A stretch of 64,000 bases of DNA from Niastella sp. OAS944 (lineage in GTDB: Bacteria > Bacteroidota > Bacteroidia > Chitinophagales > Chitinophagaceae): positions 1,426,001 through 1,490,000 of the forward strand of contig JANUBW010000001.1 in the NCBI GenBank assembly GCA_024809215.1. The letters run 5' to 3'. The notes under the pieces are model-generated. The model did no database searches, was not told the origin of the DNA, and worked only from the letters and a program-made list of their open reading frames with translations. A program made the position numbers and the translations under genes. Shown piece by piece: positions 44,162-54,507 of this stretch (within the stretch, counting starts at the first letter, position 1; each line of letters begins with the position of its first letter).

Positions 44162-46534
44162 ATGAAAAAACTACTGCTACTGCTTTTATTACAGCCAGCC
44201 CTTATCACCTATGCCCAACTCAGTCCTTTAACTGTAGAAAAGATCATGCGCGATCCGAAATGGATTGGATCCTCCCCTTCTAACCTGCAATGGACAGCCG
44301 ATGGAAAATACCTGCTGTTTAACTGGAACCCCGAAATAGCTACCACCGATTCACTATATTATATTACACCAACCGCCCACACTCCCCAAAAATCTACCTG
44401 GGAATTTCGAAAAGCAACCATCACCGAAAACCAGATAAAATACAATACAGCCCACGATCAATATGTATATGTGCAGGAAGGCGACGTTTACCTGGTAAAT
44501 ATAAAAACGGGGATTCGACGCCGGGTAACGCAAACCCTATCCACCGAAACCAACCCGCAGTTTGCATTCAACGATCAAAAAATAGTATACACCCGCGAAC
44601 AAAATGCCTGGGCCTGGGATATACAAACCGGCGCCACTACCCAGCTCACCAATTTTCAAACAATAACAGCCCCGGCCGCCGGCGGTACACCCCGCAACAA
44701 TCAACAGGAAAAATGGCTACAGGAAGAAGCGCTTGAAAACTCAGTAGTACTCCAACGCCGTAAGCTGAAAAAAGATCAGGCCGATTCTGCGCTCAAACAA
44801 TTCAAAAAAGAAAAGTTGCTGCGCGCCATTCCCCTCGAAGGCAAAAACCTGTCGATGCTTACTGTAAGTTATAACGGTCATTTCATTTCCTACCGGTTAA
44901 CCACAAATGCCATTGGCAAAGCCACTATTGTGCCCAGCTATGTTACAGAAAGTGGTTATACCGAAGATCTTTCTGCCCGTACCAAAGTAGGCGCTGCCCA
45001 AAACAAACAGGAGTTATTTGTATTCGATACCGAAAAGGATACAATCTTTACAGTTAAAACCGACTCCATACCAGGCATACGCGATTTGCCTGAGTACTTA
45101 AAAGAATATCCTGAGCAGTATAAGGAAAAAAGCAAGACCCCGGCCATACGTGCAGTTAGTTTTACAAATACCAATTGGGCGCCAACAGGCAACTATGCAG
45201 TTGTAGAAGCCCGTGCACAGGATAATAAAGATCGCTGGCTGCTGTTGCTCGATGGGGCAACAGGCCGTTTAACCTCGCTCGACCGGCAACGGGATGAAGC
45301 CTGGATAGGCGGGCCCAGTGCAGGCGGCTTTCCTGTATTTAATTCAGGCTGGCTAAATGATGAAACATTCTGGTTTCAGTCAGAAGCAACCGGCTATTCG
45401 CACCTATATACTATTAACATAAAAACAAAGGAAAAGAAAGTGCTCACCGCTGGTAATTACGAAGTGCAGAACGCCCAGCTTTCGAACAATAAAAAATACT
45501 TTTATCTCACCACTAATGAAGTACATCCCGGAGAACAGCATTTTTATCGCCTGCCGGTAACTGGTGGTAAAGCAGAACGTATTACTACCCTCACCGGTAG
45601 TAACCAGGTAAGCCTGTCGCCCGACGAAAAATGGATTGCCTATTTGTATTCTTACAGCAATAAACCCTGGGAACTTTACCTGCAACCCAACAGTGCATCG
45701 GGTAAACCCATTCAAATAACTACGCAGGCGCAAAGTGCAGAATTTAAATCATATCCCTGGCGCGATCCCGAACTGGTTTCTTTTACTGCCCGTGATGGGG
45801 CGCAGGTATATTCCCGGTTATATAAGCCAGCCCAGGCACATGCCAATAAACCCGCAGTTATTTTTGTACACGGTGCCGGCTATTTACAAAATGCCCATAA
45901 GTGGTGGAGCTCCTATTTCAGGGAATACATGTTCAATAATATGCTAGTTGATAATGGGTATACGGTGCTCGATATCGACTATCGCGGCAGCGCGGGTTAT
46001 GGGCGCAACTGGCGCACGGGTATTTATCGCCACATGGGAGGTAAAGACCTCGACGATATTGAGGACGGGGCCCGCTATCTTGTACAAGCTTGTGGCGTGA
46101 ATGCCAAGCACATAGGATTGTATGGCGGCTCATATGGTGGTTTTATAACTTTAATGGCATTATTCAAAAAACCTATTATCTTTGAGGCCGGAGCCGCGTT
46201 AAGGCCCGTTACCGACTGGGCCCATTACAATCATGGCTATACCTCCAATATTTTAAATGAACCCTTTAGTGACAGCATTGCGTATCGTCGCAGTTCTCCA
46301 ATAAACTTTGCAGCAGGCTTACAGGACCATCTACTGATTTGCCACGGAATGATTGATGTAAATGTTCATTTTCAGGATGTTGTACGTCTATCACAACGCC
46401 TTATAGAATTAGGCAAAGACAACTGGGAACTTTCCATTTATCCCATGGAGGATCACGGCTTTATAGAACCTGAAAGCTGGACAGACGAATACAAAAGGAT
46501 CTTCCGGCTGTTTGAAACCGTGTTAAAAAAATAA
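44162..46534 (+). CDS. Exported S9 (DPP-IV-like) peptidase
   Basis: 790 residues with signal MKKLLLLLLLQPALITYAQ. An N-terminal beta-propeller (~40-540; DGKYLLFNWNPE, SPDEKWIAYLYSYSNKPW) is followed by an alpha/beta hydrolase domain. The nucleophile is in LYGGSYGGFITL (Ser ~656), the acid in GMIDVNVHFQD (~730) and the His in PMEDHGF (~763). The subtype may be dipeptidyl-peptidase IV-like; the propeller lacks an unambiguous Glu-Glu motif to my reading, so exact specificity is open. Confidence 0.9.
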   Translation: MKKLLLLLLLQPALITYAQLSPLTVEKIMRDPKWIGSSPSNLQWTADGKYLLFNWNPEIATTDSLYYITPTAHTPQKSTWEFRKATITENQIKYNTAHDQYVYVQEGDVYLVNIKTGIRRRVTQTLSTETNPQFAFNDQKIVYTREQNAWAWDIQTGATTQLTNFQTITAPAAGGTPRNNQQEKWLQEEALENSVVLQRRKLKKDQADSALKQFKKEKLLRAIPLEGKNLSMLTVSYNGHFISYRLTTNAIGKATIVPSYVTESGYTEDLSARTKVGAAQNKQELFVFDTEKDTIFTVKTDSIPGIRDLPEYLKEYPEQYKEKSKTPAIRAVSFTNTNWAPTGNYAVVEARAQDNKDRWLLLLDGATGRLTSLDRQRDEAWIGGPSAGGFPVFNSGWLNDETFWFQSEATGYSHLYTINIKTKEKKVLTAGNYEVQNAQLSNNKKYFYLTTNEVHPGEQHFYRLPVTGGKAERITTLTGSNQVSLSPDEKWIAYLYSYSNKPWELYLQPNSASGKPIQITTQAQSAEFKSYPWRDPELVSFTARDGAQVYSRLYKPAQAHANKPAVIFVHGAGYLQNAHKWWSSYFREYMFNNMLVDNGYTVLDIDYRGSAGYGRNWRTGIYRHMGGKDLDDIEDGARYLVQACGVNAKHIGLYGGSYGGFITLMALFKKPIIFEAGAALRPVTDWAHYNHGYTSNILNEPFSDSIAYRRSSPINFAAGLQDHLLICHGMIDVNVHFQDVVRLSQRLIELGKDNWELSIYPMEDHGFIEPESWTDEYKRIFRLFETVLKK

Positions 46535-46559
46535 TCCATTTTTCCTTTATTTAAAAGCT

Positions 46560-46665
46560 AAACGCAGAACGCGCAACGCTTGACCGAATGTCGGTCAGCC
46601 TGAGCTTATTCGAAAATGCCGCATTGCGGAAAGGGGCGTTGAGCATTTGGCGTTAAGCGTTAAGC
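46560..46665. repeat. AACGC/GCGTT inverted-repeat array
   Basis: AACGCAGAACGCGCAACGC (46562-46580) faces GCGTTGAGCATTTGGCGTTAAGCGTTAAGC (46634-46664). A perfect small hairpin TGACCGA-atg-TCGGTCA sits between the arms. Confidence 0.7.
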
Positions 46666-46841
46666 CTGCTACCACTAAAATGGTACGTTAACCTGCATGT
46701 TTTTGCATGGGGCATGGTATATTTTTTGATAATATTGCGCAACCGTTTGCGTTTTTCGGCATCTTAAAATATAGAAAATCAACATAACAGATCATCTGTT
46801 AACTCAACACTTAATAAAATAAAACTTAAACCCCTGTAATT

Positions 46842-48683
46842 ATGTGCGGAATTGTAGCATATATAGGTAATAAGGAAGCTTACCCGATCATTTTAAAAGG
46901 ATTGAAACGTCTTGAATACCGTGGATATGATAGCTCCGGTGTTGCGCTCTTAAATGGCGGATTGAATGTATATAAGAAAAAAGGTAAAGTAGCTGAGCTT
47001 GAAGATACCCTGGTAGGTAAAGACCTGCATGCCAACATTGGTATTGGCCATACCCGTTGGGCTACCCATGGCGAACCATGCGATCGCAATGCCCACCCCC
47101 ACCTTTCTGAAAATGGAAAACTGGCAATGATCCACAATGGCATCATTGAGAACTATAACCAGCTGAAAAGCGAATTGCAGAAAAAAGGCTACAATTTTGT
47201 CAGCGATACCGACACTGAAGTATTATTGAAATTCATTGAGGATATTCAACTGAACAATAAATGCGGCCTTGAAGAAGCGGTACGTATTGCCCTGAAACGT
47301 GTTGTAGGCGCTTATGTAATTATCCTCATCGATCAGGATAACCCCGATACACTTATTGCAGCCCGTAAAGGCAGTCCGCTCGTAATTGGTATTGGCAAGA
47401 ACCGCGATGAGCATTTCCTCGCATCCGATGCCTCGCCAATTATCGAGTATACAAAAACTGTAGTGTACGTAAACGACTACGAACTGGCTATCATAAAACC
47501 CGATGAACTGATCCTAAAGAACCTGGGTAACGAAAAGATAACACCGTTCGTTCAACAGCTCGATCTTGAACTGGCTGCTATTGAAAAAGGAGGTTACGAT
47601 CACTTCATGTTGAAAGAGATCTTTGAACAGCCCAGCACAGTGTTCGATTGTTTGCGCGGCCGTGTTGATGCAGCCAAAGGGACCATCACAATGGCTGGTG
47701 TTGAAGCCAATATTGAGCAATTGAAAAATGCCCAGCGCATTCTCATTATTGCCTGTGGAACCAGTTGGCATGCCGGTTTGCTGGCCGAATACATTATTGA
47801 GGAATTATGCCGCACCCCGGTTGAAGTGGAGTATGCATCTGAATTCCGTTACAGAAATCCGGTGATCCATAAAGGCGATGTGATCATTGCCATTTCGCAA
47901 AGTGGTGAAACAGCCGATACACTGGTAGCCATTGAAAAAGCAAAAGAACAAGGCGCAATCATCTTCGGTATTGTGAACGTAGTAGGTTCCTCTATTGCCC
48001 GCGTATCAGATGCCGGTGCTTATACCCATGCCGGTCCGGAAATTGGTGTTGCCAGTACAAAAGCCTTCACCGCACAGCTGGCTGTATTAGCCATCATTGC
48101 ACTGAAACTTGGTTATGCAAAAGGCACGCTCGATAATAAACGCTTCCTGCATTTGTTGAATGAGCTGGAGGCCATTCCGGAAAAAATACCGGCAGCTTTA
48201 CAACAGGCCGAACAAATTAAACAACTGGCATATAAATATAAAGACGCCCGCGACTTCCTGTACCTGGGCCGTGGTTATAACTTCCCTATTGCCCTCGAAG
48301 GCGCGTTAAAGCTGAAAGAAATTTCATATATTCATGCTGAAGGCTACCCCGCAGCAGAAATGAAACATGGCCCTATTGCATTGGTTGATGAGAACCTGCC
48401 GGTTGTATTCATTGCCACCAGGGACTCATACCACGAAAAGATCATCAGCAATATTCAGGAAATTAAAGCCCGTAAAGGAAAAGTGATTGCTGTGATCACT
48501 GAAGGCGATGATGTAATTACAAAAATGGCCGATGATGTAATTGTAGTACCCGCAGCCGACGAGCTCGTTGCCCCCATGCTCAGTGTTATTCCCATGCAGT
48601 TGCTGGCTTACTATATAGGCGTTGCTAAAGGATTGGATGTTGATAAGCCGAGGAATTTGGCTAAGTCTGTTACAGTTGAATAG
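46842..48683 (+). CDS. glmS: Glutamine-fructose-6-phosphate aminotransferase
   Basis: 613 residues. The N-terminal nucleophile Cys2 begins MCGIVAYIG; the glutaminase domain has HTRWATHGEPCDRNAHPH. The two SIS isomerase domains carry IACGTSWHAGLLAEY, AISQSGETADTLVAIEKAKEQ and AEGYPAAEMKHGPIALVDE, ending in PRNLAKSVTVE. It makes glucosamine-6-phosphate, the first step of cell-wall amino sugar synthesis. No glmS ribozyme is recognisable upstream. Confidence 0.97.
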   Translation: MCGIVAYIGNKEAYPIILKGLKRLEYRGYDSSGVALLNGGLNVYKKKGKVAELEDTLVGKDLHANIGIGHTRWATHGEPCDRNAHPHLSENGKLAMIHNGIIENYNQLKSELQKKGYNFVSDTDTEVLLKFIEDIQLNNKCGLEEAVRIALKRVVGAYVIILIDQDNPDTLIAARKGSPLVIGIGKNRDEHFLASDASPIIEYTKTVVYVNDYELAIIKPDELILKNLGNEKITPFVQQLDLELAAIEKGGYDHFMLKEIFEQPSTVFDCLRGRVDAAKGTITMAGVEANIEQLKNAQRILIIACGTSWHAGLLAEYIIEELCRTPVEVEYASEFRYRNPVIHKGDVIIAISQSGETADTLVAIEKAKEQGAIIFGIVNVVGSSIARVSDAGAYTHAGPEIGVASTKAFTAQLAVLAIIALKLGYAKGTLDNKRFLHLLNELEAIPEKIPAALQQAEQIKQLAYKYKDARDFLYLGRGYNFPIALEGALKLKEISYIHAEGYPAAEMKHGPIALVDENLPVVFIATRDSYHEKIISNIQEIKARKGKVIAVITEGDDVITKMADDVIVVPAADELVAPMLSVIPMQLLAYYIGVAKGLDVDKPRNLAKSVTVE

Positions 48684-48727
48684 TTAAGTAATCTGAAAAG
48701 ACGAGTGATAAGTTTTTATAAGGAACA

Positions 48728-48793
48728 GGCGAGTGGTCAGTGGCGAATGGCGAGTAGGAATACCCACTAGCCATTTCCCACTAGCTACTAGCC
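48728..48793. repeat. 31-bp imperfect inverted repeat (AGTGGC/GCCACT type)
   Basis: Arms 48728-48758 (GGCGAGTGGTCAGTGGCGAA and on) and 48763-48793 (CCCACTAGCCATTTCCCACT and on) are complementary at most positions, with a four-base loop. A related element is at 62576-62693. Confidence 0.85.
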
Positions 48794-48865
48794 TGCTTCA
48801 ATAATAACGATGCTTATCGCAACCAACTACACACAACTCACTTCTCACATTCATAATTATCACCC

Positions 48866-51109
48866 ATGAATGAAATTAATCGCAGACCCCTCTTTACATT
48901 AGGATACGACTTCATTCCTGACCAGTATTTACCCAAAGGAAAAGATGAATATTACCTGCGCAATAAACAAGTAAAGAACGGAATACAATACCGGCATTTG
49001 TCGGCATATGAAATTGAAGTACTGGTACGCAATCGCAATACGTCCGATAACTGGAATAACTTACTGGTATCCGACCTGTTCAATCCCGAGCTGGTGCAGA
49101 ACTGTAAGTTCTTTGGCCTTGTTCGTATTGGTAAGCTGGAACCATATTACCTGGAATATCATAACCTGCGCCGCCCCGTAGGCTTCTATAACAGCACGGT
49201 TATCAGCTGCGACTTTGGCGACAATGTAGTAGTAGATAATGTGAATTATCTTTCACATTACATTATTGGCAACGATGTAATGCTGGTAAACTGTAATGAG
49301 ATCGCTACTACCGACCACTCTAAATTCGGTAATGGCATTTTAAAAGAAGGCGAACCTGAGAACATTCGCATTTGGATGGAACTGTGTAATGAAAACGCCG
49401 GCCGTAGCATACTTGCCTTTGATGGCATTTTACCCGGTGATGCTTTCATATGGACGTATTTCAGGGACGATGAAAAATTACTAAGCCGCTTTAAAGAATT
49501 CACTGAAAAGAAATTCGACGCTTTACGCGGTTACTATGGTACTATTGGCGACAGAACCGTTATTAAAAACTGTCGCATTCTTAAAGATGTAAAAATAGGT
49601 ACCGATGCTTATTTGAAAGGCGCCAATAAAATAAAGAATGTAACCATCAATTCAAGCAGCGAAGCAAACACCCAGGTGGGTGAAGGTTGCGAACTGGTGA
49701 ATGGAATTATCGGTTACGGCTGTCGTTTGTTCTATGGCGTAAAGGCAGTACGTTTTGTACTGGCTTCACATTCGCAACTTAAATATGGGGCCCGGTTGAT
49801 CAACTCTTACCTGGGCGATAACTCAACCATCTCCTGTTGCGAAGTATTGAACTCACTCATCTTCCCTTCGCACGAGCAACACCATAACAACTCATTCTTG
49901 TGTGCTGCCCTGGTACAGGGACAAAGTAATATGGCTGCAGGTGCTACCGTAGGTAGTAACCATAACAGCCGTAGCCCGGACGGTGAGATCATTGCCGGCC
50001 GTGGCTTCTGGCCCGGCTTATGCGTAAGCCTGAAGCACAATTCAAAATTTGCCTGCTATACCATTCTGGCTAAAGGCGATTATGCGGCCGAGTTAAATAT
50101 TCCCATTCCATTTTCGCTTGTAAGTAATGATCTTAGCAAAGATCAGCTGGTAGTAATGCCTGGTTACTGGTTCATGTACAATATGTACGCCCTGGCCCGT
50201 AACGCATGGAAGTATATCGATCGTGATAAACGTATTGACAAAACACAATCGCTGGAGTTCAACTTCCTGGCGCCAGATACCATCAATGATGTTTTACAGT
50301 CATTGCCATTATTGCAAAAGTTCGTGGGCAAAGCCTGGTTGAAACGCGAAGGCAATAATAAAAAAATGAGCGATGATGATATAATTGCTCTAGGCAAGGC
50401 ACTGCTCGATACACAGGACCCTGTAGTAAATGAACTTCCTATATTGGCCGATGGGTTTGAGAACGCCCGCCGCCCGGTACGCGTTATTAAGGTAATGAGA
50501 TCGTATCACCTGTTCAAAGAACTGGTAATGTATTACCTGGTGCAACAATTGCTCGAACATATTAGTACCAATAACATAAAGAACCACGAGCAACTGATTG
50601 AAAGCCTGCCTTCGAAAACAGCTATTGCACCATGGATGAACGTAGGCGGACAATTAATTCTTCGCTCAGAAATTGATAAGCTCAACAAACAGATCGTTAG
50701 CGGTAAAGTAAAAGACTGGGATGCAGTGCATGCTTTTTATGCACAACAAGGTAAAAACTACGCTAATGAAAAGCTGGCGCATGCCATGGCTGCCGTAAAA
50801 GAAGTATTTGATATTAATCTGAAGAAGGCTAGCCCGGGAATTATAAAAACGCTGTTACACCAAAGTATTACCACCAAAGAGTGGATGGTAAAAGAAATAT
50901 ACGAATCACGTGCTAAGGATTATCGTAATCCTTTCCGTAAAATGGTATATGAAACTACTGATGCCATGAACAAAGTGGTGGGCAAGTTGGAAGACAACAG
51001 CTTTATTAAGCAGGAACAAAAGGCGCTGGAAGATTACAAAGCAGCCATTCATGAGTTAGTTACTAAACTAAAGCTCGATAAAAAGCCTGCTAAGCTAAAA
51101 ACAGCATAA
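48866..51109 (+). CDS. DUF4954 left-handed beta-helix protein
   Basis: 747 residues. It starts with RPLFTLGYDFIPDQYLPKGKDEYYLRN, which I recognise as DUF4954. Residues ~100-400 contain hexapeptide-like repeats of a left-handed beta-helix (VISCDFGDNVVVDNVNYLSHYIIGNDVMLVNCNEI; IKNCRILKDVKIGTDAYLKGANKIKNVTI), as in nucleotidyl- and acyltransferases such as GlmU. The C-terminal third is helical. Location 180 bp after glmS suggests an amino-sugar or nucleotide-sugar role, but the reaction is unknown. Confidence 0.85.
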   Translation: MNEINRRPLFTLGYDFIPDQYLPKGKDEYYLRNKQVKNGIQYRHLSAYEIEVLVRNRNTSDNWNNLLVSDLFNPELVQNCKFFGLVRIGKLEPYYLEYHNLRRPVGFYNSTVISCDFGDNVVVDNVNYLSHYIIGNDVMLVNCNEIATTDHSKFGNGILKEGEPENIRIWMELCNENAGRSILAFDGILPGDAFIWTYFRDDEKLLSRFKEFTEKKFDALRGYYGTIGDRTVIKNCRILKDVKIGTDAYLKGANKIKNVTINSSSEANTQVGEGCELVNGIIGYGCRLFYGVKAVRFVLASHSQLKYGARLINSYLGDNSTISCCEVLNSLIFPSHEQHHNNSFLCAALVQGQSNMAAGATVGSNHNSRSPDGEIIAGRGFWPGLCVSLKHNSKFACYTILAKGDYAAELNIPIPFSLVSNDLSKDQLVVMPGYWFMYNMYALARNAWKYIDRDKRIDKTQSLEFNFLAPDTINDVLQSLPLLQKFVGKAWLKREGNNKKMSDDDIIALGKALLDTQDPVVNELPILADGFENARRPVRVIKVMRSYHLFKELVMYYLVQQLLEHISTNNIKNHEQLIESLPSKTAIAPWMNVGGQLILRSEIDKLNKQIVSGKVKDWDAVHAFYAQQGKNYANEKLAHAMAAVKEVFDINLKKASPGIIKTLLHQSITTKEWMVKEIYESRAKDYRNPFRKMVYETTDAMNKVVGKLEDNSFIKQEQKALEDYKAAIHELVTKLKLDKKPAKLKTA

Positions 51110-51123
51110 AAAGCTTTTAAGAT

Positions 51124-51164
51124 AAAGGGGCAAAAAGCAAGTGGCTTTTGCCCCTTTTCTTTTT
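51124..51164 (+). terminator. Rho-independent terminator
   Basis: AAAGGGGCAAAAAGC, loop, GGCTTTTGCCCCTTTTCTTTTT, shared end between convergent genes. Confidence 0.88.
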
Positions 51165-51171
51165 ACATATC

Positions 51172-53034
51172 CTATCTTAAACTTGCAAACCGAAGTGTAT
51201 TAGAAGCGCCTTTCGCGGTCAATGCATAAATAGTATAGATCCCCGATGGTAACAATGGCATATCTATTGGCAAATAGTTCATACCCCGATCGATAGTCAC
51301 ATTCAAGACCTTTATAAGCTGCCCATTGTTGTTCACTACACATAACTTTGCGGTTGTTTTCTCTGCAACACGGCAGGCGAGTACTTTAGTATAATTATTA
51401 AAATTGATTGATAGTAACTGGAGTGCGCTGCTGTTGTTATTTATTAAATTACTTCTTCGGTTACGCGAGGTATCGTCTAATGCCAAGGAGCCTTCTGCTA
51501 CACTGCTACCTAATACAAAACTATCAGCAGCAGCACTCCATGAATCAACGTTATCACTTGCAACAGAACCGCGCGAACCGGCAGTGCCGGTAAAAACCGT
51601 ATTGCCATAATTCAGCCAAACGCCATCATTAAGCCTGGCAACTCTTGCAGTTGCAAGATTAGTTCCCACCCCACTATTGAGCCCGCTAAAAGACAGTTCA
51701 ACTGATGCAGAAGCTACCGGGCTGGCATCTGCCTGTATGGTCCAGTAACCGGTTTGCGCAACATGATTTATTCCTGCTCCGTACTTATTGCTTACTTGTT
51801 GAGGATTGCTGTTAATATACTCTACATTGTAATTACCGCTAGCAATCTTTAATGTAAGCCATCGCATGGTGTTTTCTTTTCCAACAGGGAACAAAAACCG
51901 GTTAGAGGAAGATAATCCCTCTTTTCTTACAGGACCATCAATAAAGCTGTTGTTCGATAAGCTATCTACCACTACCTCACAACCGGCAAGCAGCTTTAAT
52001 ATATTTGCCTGGGATGTTTTTATTTTCCCCGTTACAAGATTCAATTTATATGGTAACGACCATGGAAAAATAAGCAAGGCGCCGGCGGTATTATTCATTT
52101 TTACAGAAATGTTATTCTTTATAGTGCCTTTGCAATCTATTTGCTGGGTAGTGTTACCGGCAAGTACTAATTCCGGAGATGCCGTGCCCGTTTCATACAT
52201 CAGGCTTGTGTCAGATTGCGTAAAATGCCTGTTGATAACAGTTACCAGCGACCGGGTTGAGTTACCAAGGTTTATAGTACTTCCCTGTTGAATCAGATCG
52301 CGCCCAATATGTAATGTATCGGAGAAGTTGAGACTAAGCGTTACGCCCGGCCCTGTAACCAAATCGCTTTTTATGGTAATAGTATTGGTACCCGTTGCGG
52401 TATAGGTAACATTACTTTTTCTTGCGTTGCTCAAAAACACCAGCTTACCATATGTACGTCCGCTCAGAGAAACAGTACTGGATGCTGAAGGAATGTCAAA
52501 CTCAAATGCGCCTTCTTCTGTACCCGGAGCTTTTGATAGCACCATTACATTAGCGGCATGACTGCCGTCACTGTTCTGGATATACCTGCCGCCATTCTTT
52601 ATCATTATTGAGTCAGCAATTTCAACCGGAAGATCGTTATCAACTCCTGATGAATTTTTAAAGATGCCGCCATTTTCAATTACCATCCCATACACCGCAC
52701 CCAATAACTTAAATGCCGGAATGGCTGTGTTTGTTGCCGGTAATATAAGTTCAATATTATTTCCAGCCCCGGGTGCAATGGTAACAGATCTGATCTGCAC
52801 AACACTATTGCCCCCTGGTAAGGTAACAGAATATGTTCCGGATACAAATACATTATCAAGTATCACCTCATCAGTAACACCAGGAACAATGTTGCCAACC
52901 CAGTTACTTGCGGTCATCCATTGGCCGTCTCCGGCTTCACCATCCCATCGGAGCTGAGAAAAAGCAGGAACATAATTAAGAAGAAGAAATAGAAGGAATG
53001 GCTGTAGAAAATACAACAGTTTTATATTTCGCAT
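51172..53034 (-). CDS. Secreted T9SS cargo protein
   Basis: 620 residues. Signal peptide (LLYFLQPFLLFLLLNYVPAFSQ), a beta-rich N-terminal region beginning LRWDGEAGDGQWMTASNWVGNIVPG, multiple beta-solenoid-like repeats, and a C-terminal T9SS type A-like domain (~545-620: TTAKLCVVNNNGQLIKVLNVTIDRGMNYLPIDMPLLPSGIYTIYALTAKG). The protein should be exported by the PorW-dependent machinery. The passenger resembles autotransporter-like or MAM/G8-like repeat proteins; the ligand is unknown. Confidence 0.82.
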   Translation of the reverse strand: MRNIKLLYFLQPFLLFLLLNYVPAFSQLRWDGEAGDGQWMTASNWVGNIVPGVTDEVILDNVFVSGTYSVTLPGGNSVVQIRSVTIAPGAGNNIELILPATNTAIPAFKLLGAVYGMVIENGGIFKNSSGVDNDLPVEIADSIMIKNGGRYIQNSDGSHAANVMVLSKAPGTEEGAFEFDIPSASSTVSLSGRTYGKLVFLSNARKSNVTYTATGTNTITIKSDLVTGPGVTLSLNFSDTLHIGRDLIQQGSTINLGNSTRSLVTVINRHFTQSDTSLMYETGTASPELVLAGNTTQQIDCKGTIKNNISVKMNNTAGALLIFPWSLPYKLNLVTGKIKTSQANILKLLAGCEVVVDSLSNNSFIDGPVRKEGLSSSNRFLFPVGKENTMRWLTLKIASGNYNVEYINSNPQQVSNKYGAGINHVAQTGYWTIQADASPVASASVELSFSGLNSGVGTNLATARVARLNDGVWLNYGNTVFTGTAGSRGSVASDNVDSWSAAADSFVLGSSVAEGSLALDDTSRNRRSNLINNNSSALQLLSINFNNYTKVLACRVAEKTTAKLCVVNNNGQLIKVLNVTIDRGMNYLPIDMPLLPSGIYTIYALTAKGASNTLRFASLR

Positions 53035-53124
53035 AACAGTTAAGTTTATGCTACTTTCTTAGAGCCCTTACAAATCGAAGATAAGAAATATATCATATGT
53101 ACCAAATTTTTTAGTAAGATTATA

Positions 53125-53152
53125 CTAAAAAAAGCCGCACATGGCGGCTTTA
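53125..53152 (-). terminator. Terminator of der gene
   Basis: On the minus strand AAAGCCGCC, short loop, GGCGGC-type partner GTGCGGCTTTTTTTAG, 20 bp past the der stop. Confidence 0.8.
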
Positions 53153-53171
53153 TACATATACAGTAAGTTCA

Positions 53172-54488
53172 TTATTTCTTTCTGAAGAACAACCTAACCG
53201 GTACGCCTTTAAAGTTAAAATTCTGACGTAACTGGTTCTCGAGATAATTTTTATAAGGCTGTTTAACATCGTCGGGCAAATTACAAAAGAACGCAAACGA
53301 CGGAACATGGGTAGGCAGTTGCGTTACATATTTTATACGAACGGGTGTACCACGCACCACAGGTGGATTATAAGACGCGATGGCCTTCAACATGATCTCG
53401 TTCAGTTCAGATGTAGCTATTTTTCGTGATTTGTTATCATATACTTCAAGCGCCACTTCAATAGCCTTGTGTATACGCATCTTTTCCAGCGCCGATATAA
53501 ATATGATGGGCACATCGCTAAACGGAGCGATGCGGGTCTTCAATTCCTTTTCATAATCGCGGGCAGTGTTGGTAGCTTTTTCCATCTTGTCCCATTTATT
53601 CACCAGCAACACAATGCCTTTACCTTTACGGGCGGCCAGGCTAAAGATGTTCAGGTCTTGTGCAGTGATGCCTTTTTCAGCATCTAACAACAACATACAC
53701 ACATCAGCTTCGTCCATTGCTTTAATGGCGCGGATCACGGAATAGAATTCCAGGTCTTCATGCACTTTTGTTTTACGGCGGATACCGGCCGTATCAATAA
53801 GCACGAATTCTTTCTGAAATAAATTATAATGGGTATGAATGGTATCGCGGGTGGTACCGGCAATATCACTCACAATGGTACGCTCCTGTCCTATTAATGC
53901 ATTCAGTAAAGACGACTTTCCTACATTGGGCTGACCAATAATAGCAAATTTGGGTAGTGCACCCTCAGCTTCTAAAGCGGCCATTTGGTCTTCGGTAATT
54001 AAACCAGCCACTGCATCAAGCAGTTCGCCCGTGCCGCTTCCGCTCATTGAAGAAAGGAAGAAGATATTATCAAAGCCCAAACCGTAAAACTCGGTAGCTT
54101 CCAGCAGGCGTTCGTGATTATCAACTTTATTTACAACCAGGTAAACCGGTTTGGCGGTACGACGTAATACATCGGCCATCGACTCGTCGAGGTCGGTAAT
54201 ACCGGTAGCGGCGTCAACCATAAACAACATGGCGTTCGCTTCTTCCACGGCTATCATTACCTGTTTGTTGATCTCTTTTTCAAAAGCCTCTTCGCTTTGC
54301 GGTACAAAACCACCGGTATCTATAACGTTGAATGATTTACCATTCCATTCGGCCACACCATATTGCCGGTCGCGGGTAACGCCGCTCACATCATCAACGA
54401 TCGCCTTGCGTTGCTCAAGCAAGCGATTAAAAAAGGTGCTTTTGCCTACGTTGGGCCTTCCAACTATTGCTACTGTAAAACCTGCCAT
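53172..54488 (-). CDS. der: Ribosome-assembly GTPase Der (EngA)
   Basis: 438 residues with two consecutive G domains and a C-terminal KH-like domain. G1 motifs are GRPNVGKSTFF and GQPNVGKSSLL; G3 are DTGGF and DTAGIRRKTK; G4 are NKVD and NKWD. It is needed for 50S subunit maturation. It lies 19 bp after era, so both GTPases are co-transcribed. Confidence 0.97.
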   Translation of the reverse strand: MAGFTVAIVGRPNVGKSTFFNRLLEQRKAIVDDVSGVTRDRQYGVAEWNGKSFNVIDTGGFVPQSEEAFEKEINKQVMIAVEEANAMLFMVDAATGITDLDESMADVLRRTAKPVYLVVNKVDNHERLLEATEFYGLGFDNIFFLSSMSGSGTGELLDAVAGLITEDQMAALEAEGALPKFAIIGQPNVGKSSLLNALIGQERTIVSDIAGTTRDTIHTHYNLFQKEFVLIDTAGIRRKTKVHEDLEFYSVIRAIKAMDEADVCMLLLDAEKGITAQDLNIFSLAARKGKGIVLLVNKWDKMEKATNTARDYEKELKTRIAPFSDVPIIFISALEKMRIHKAIEVALEVYDNKSRKIATSELNEIMLKAIASYNPPVVRGTPVRIKYVTQLPTHVPSFAFFCNLPDDVKQPYKNYLENQLRQNFNFKGVPVRLFFRKK

Positions 54489-54507
54489 AATGTTTGCTCA
54501 AAAATTA

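Noticed and set aside
46535-46841. glmS ribozyme upstream of glmS
   Set aside because: No recognisable ribozyme core; the interval is occupied by an inverted AACGC repeat and AT-rich promoter-like sequence.
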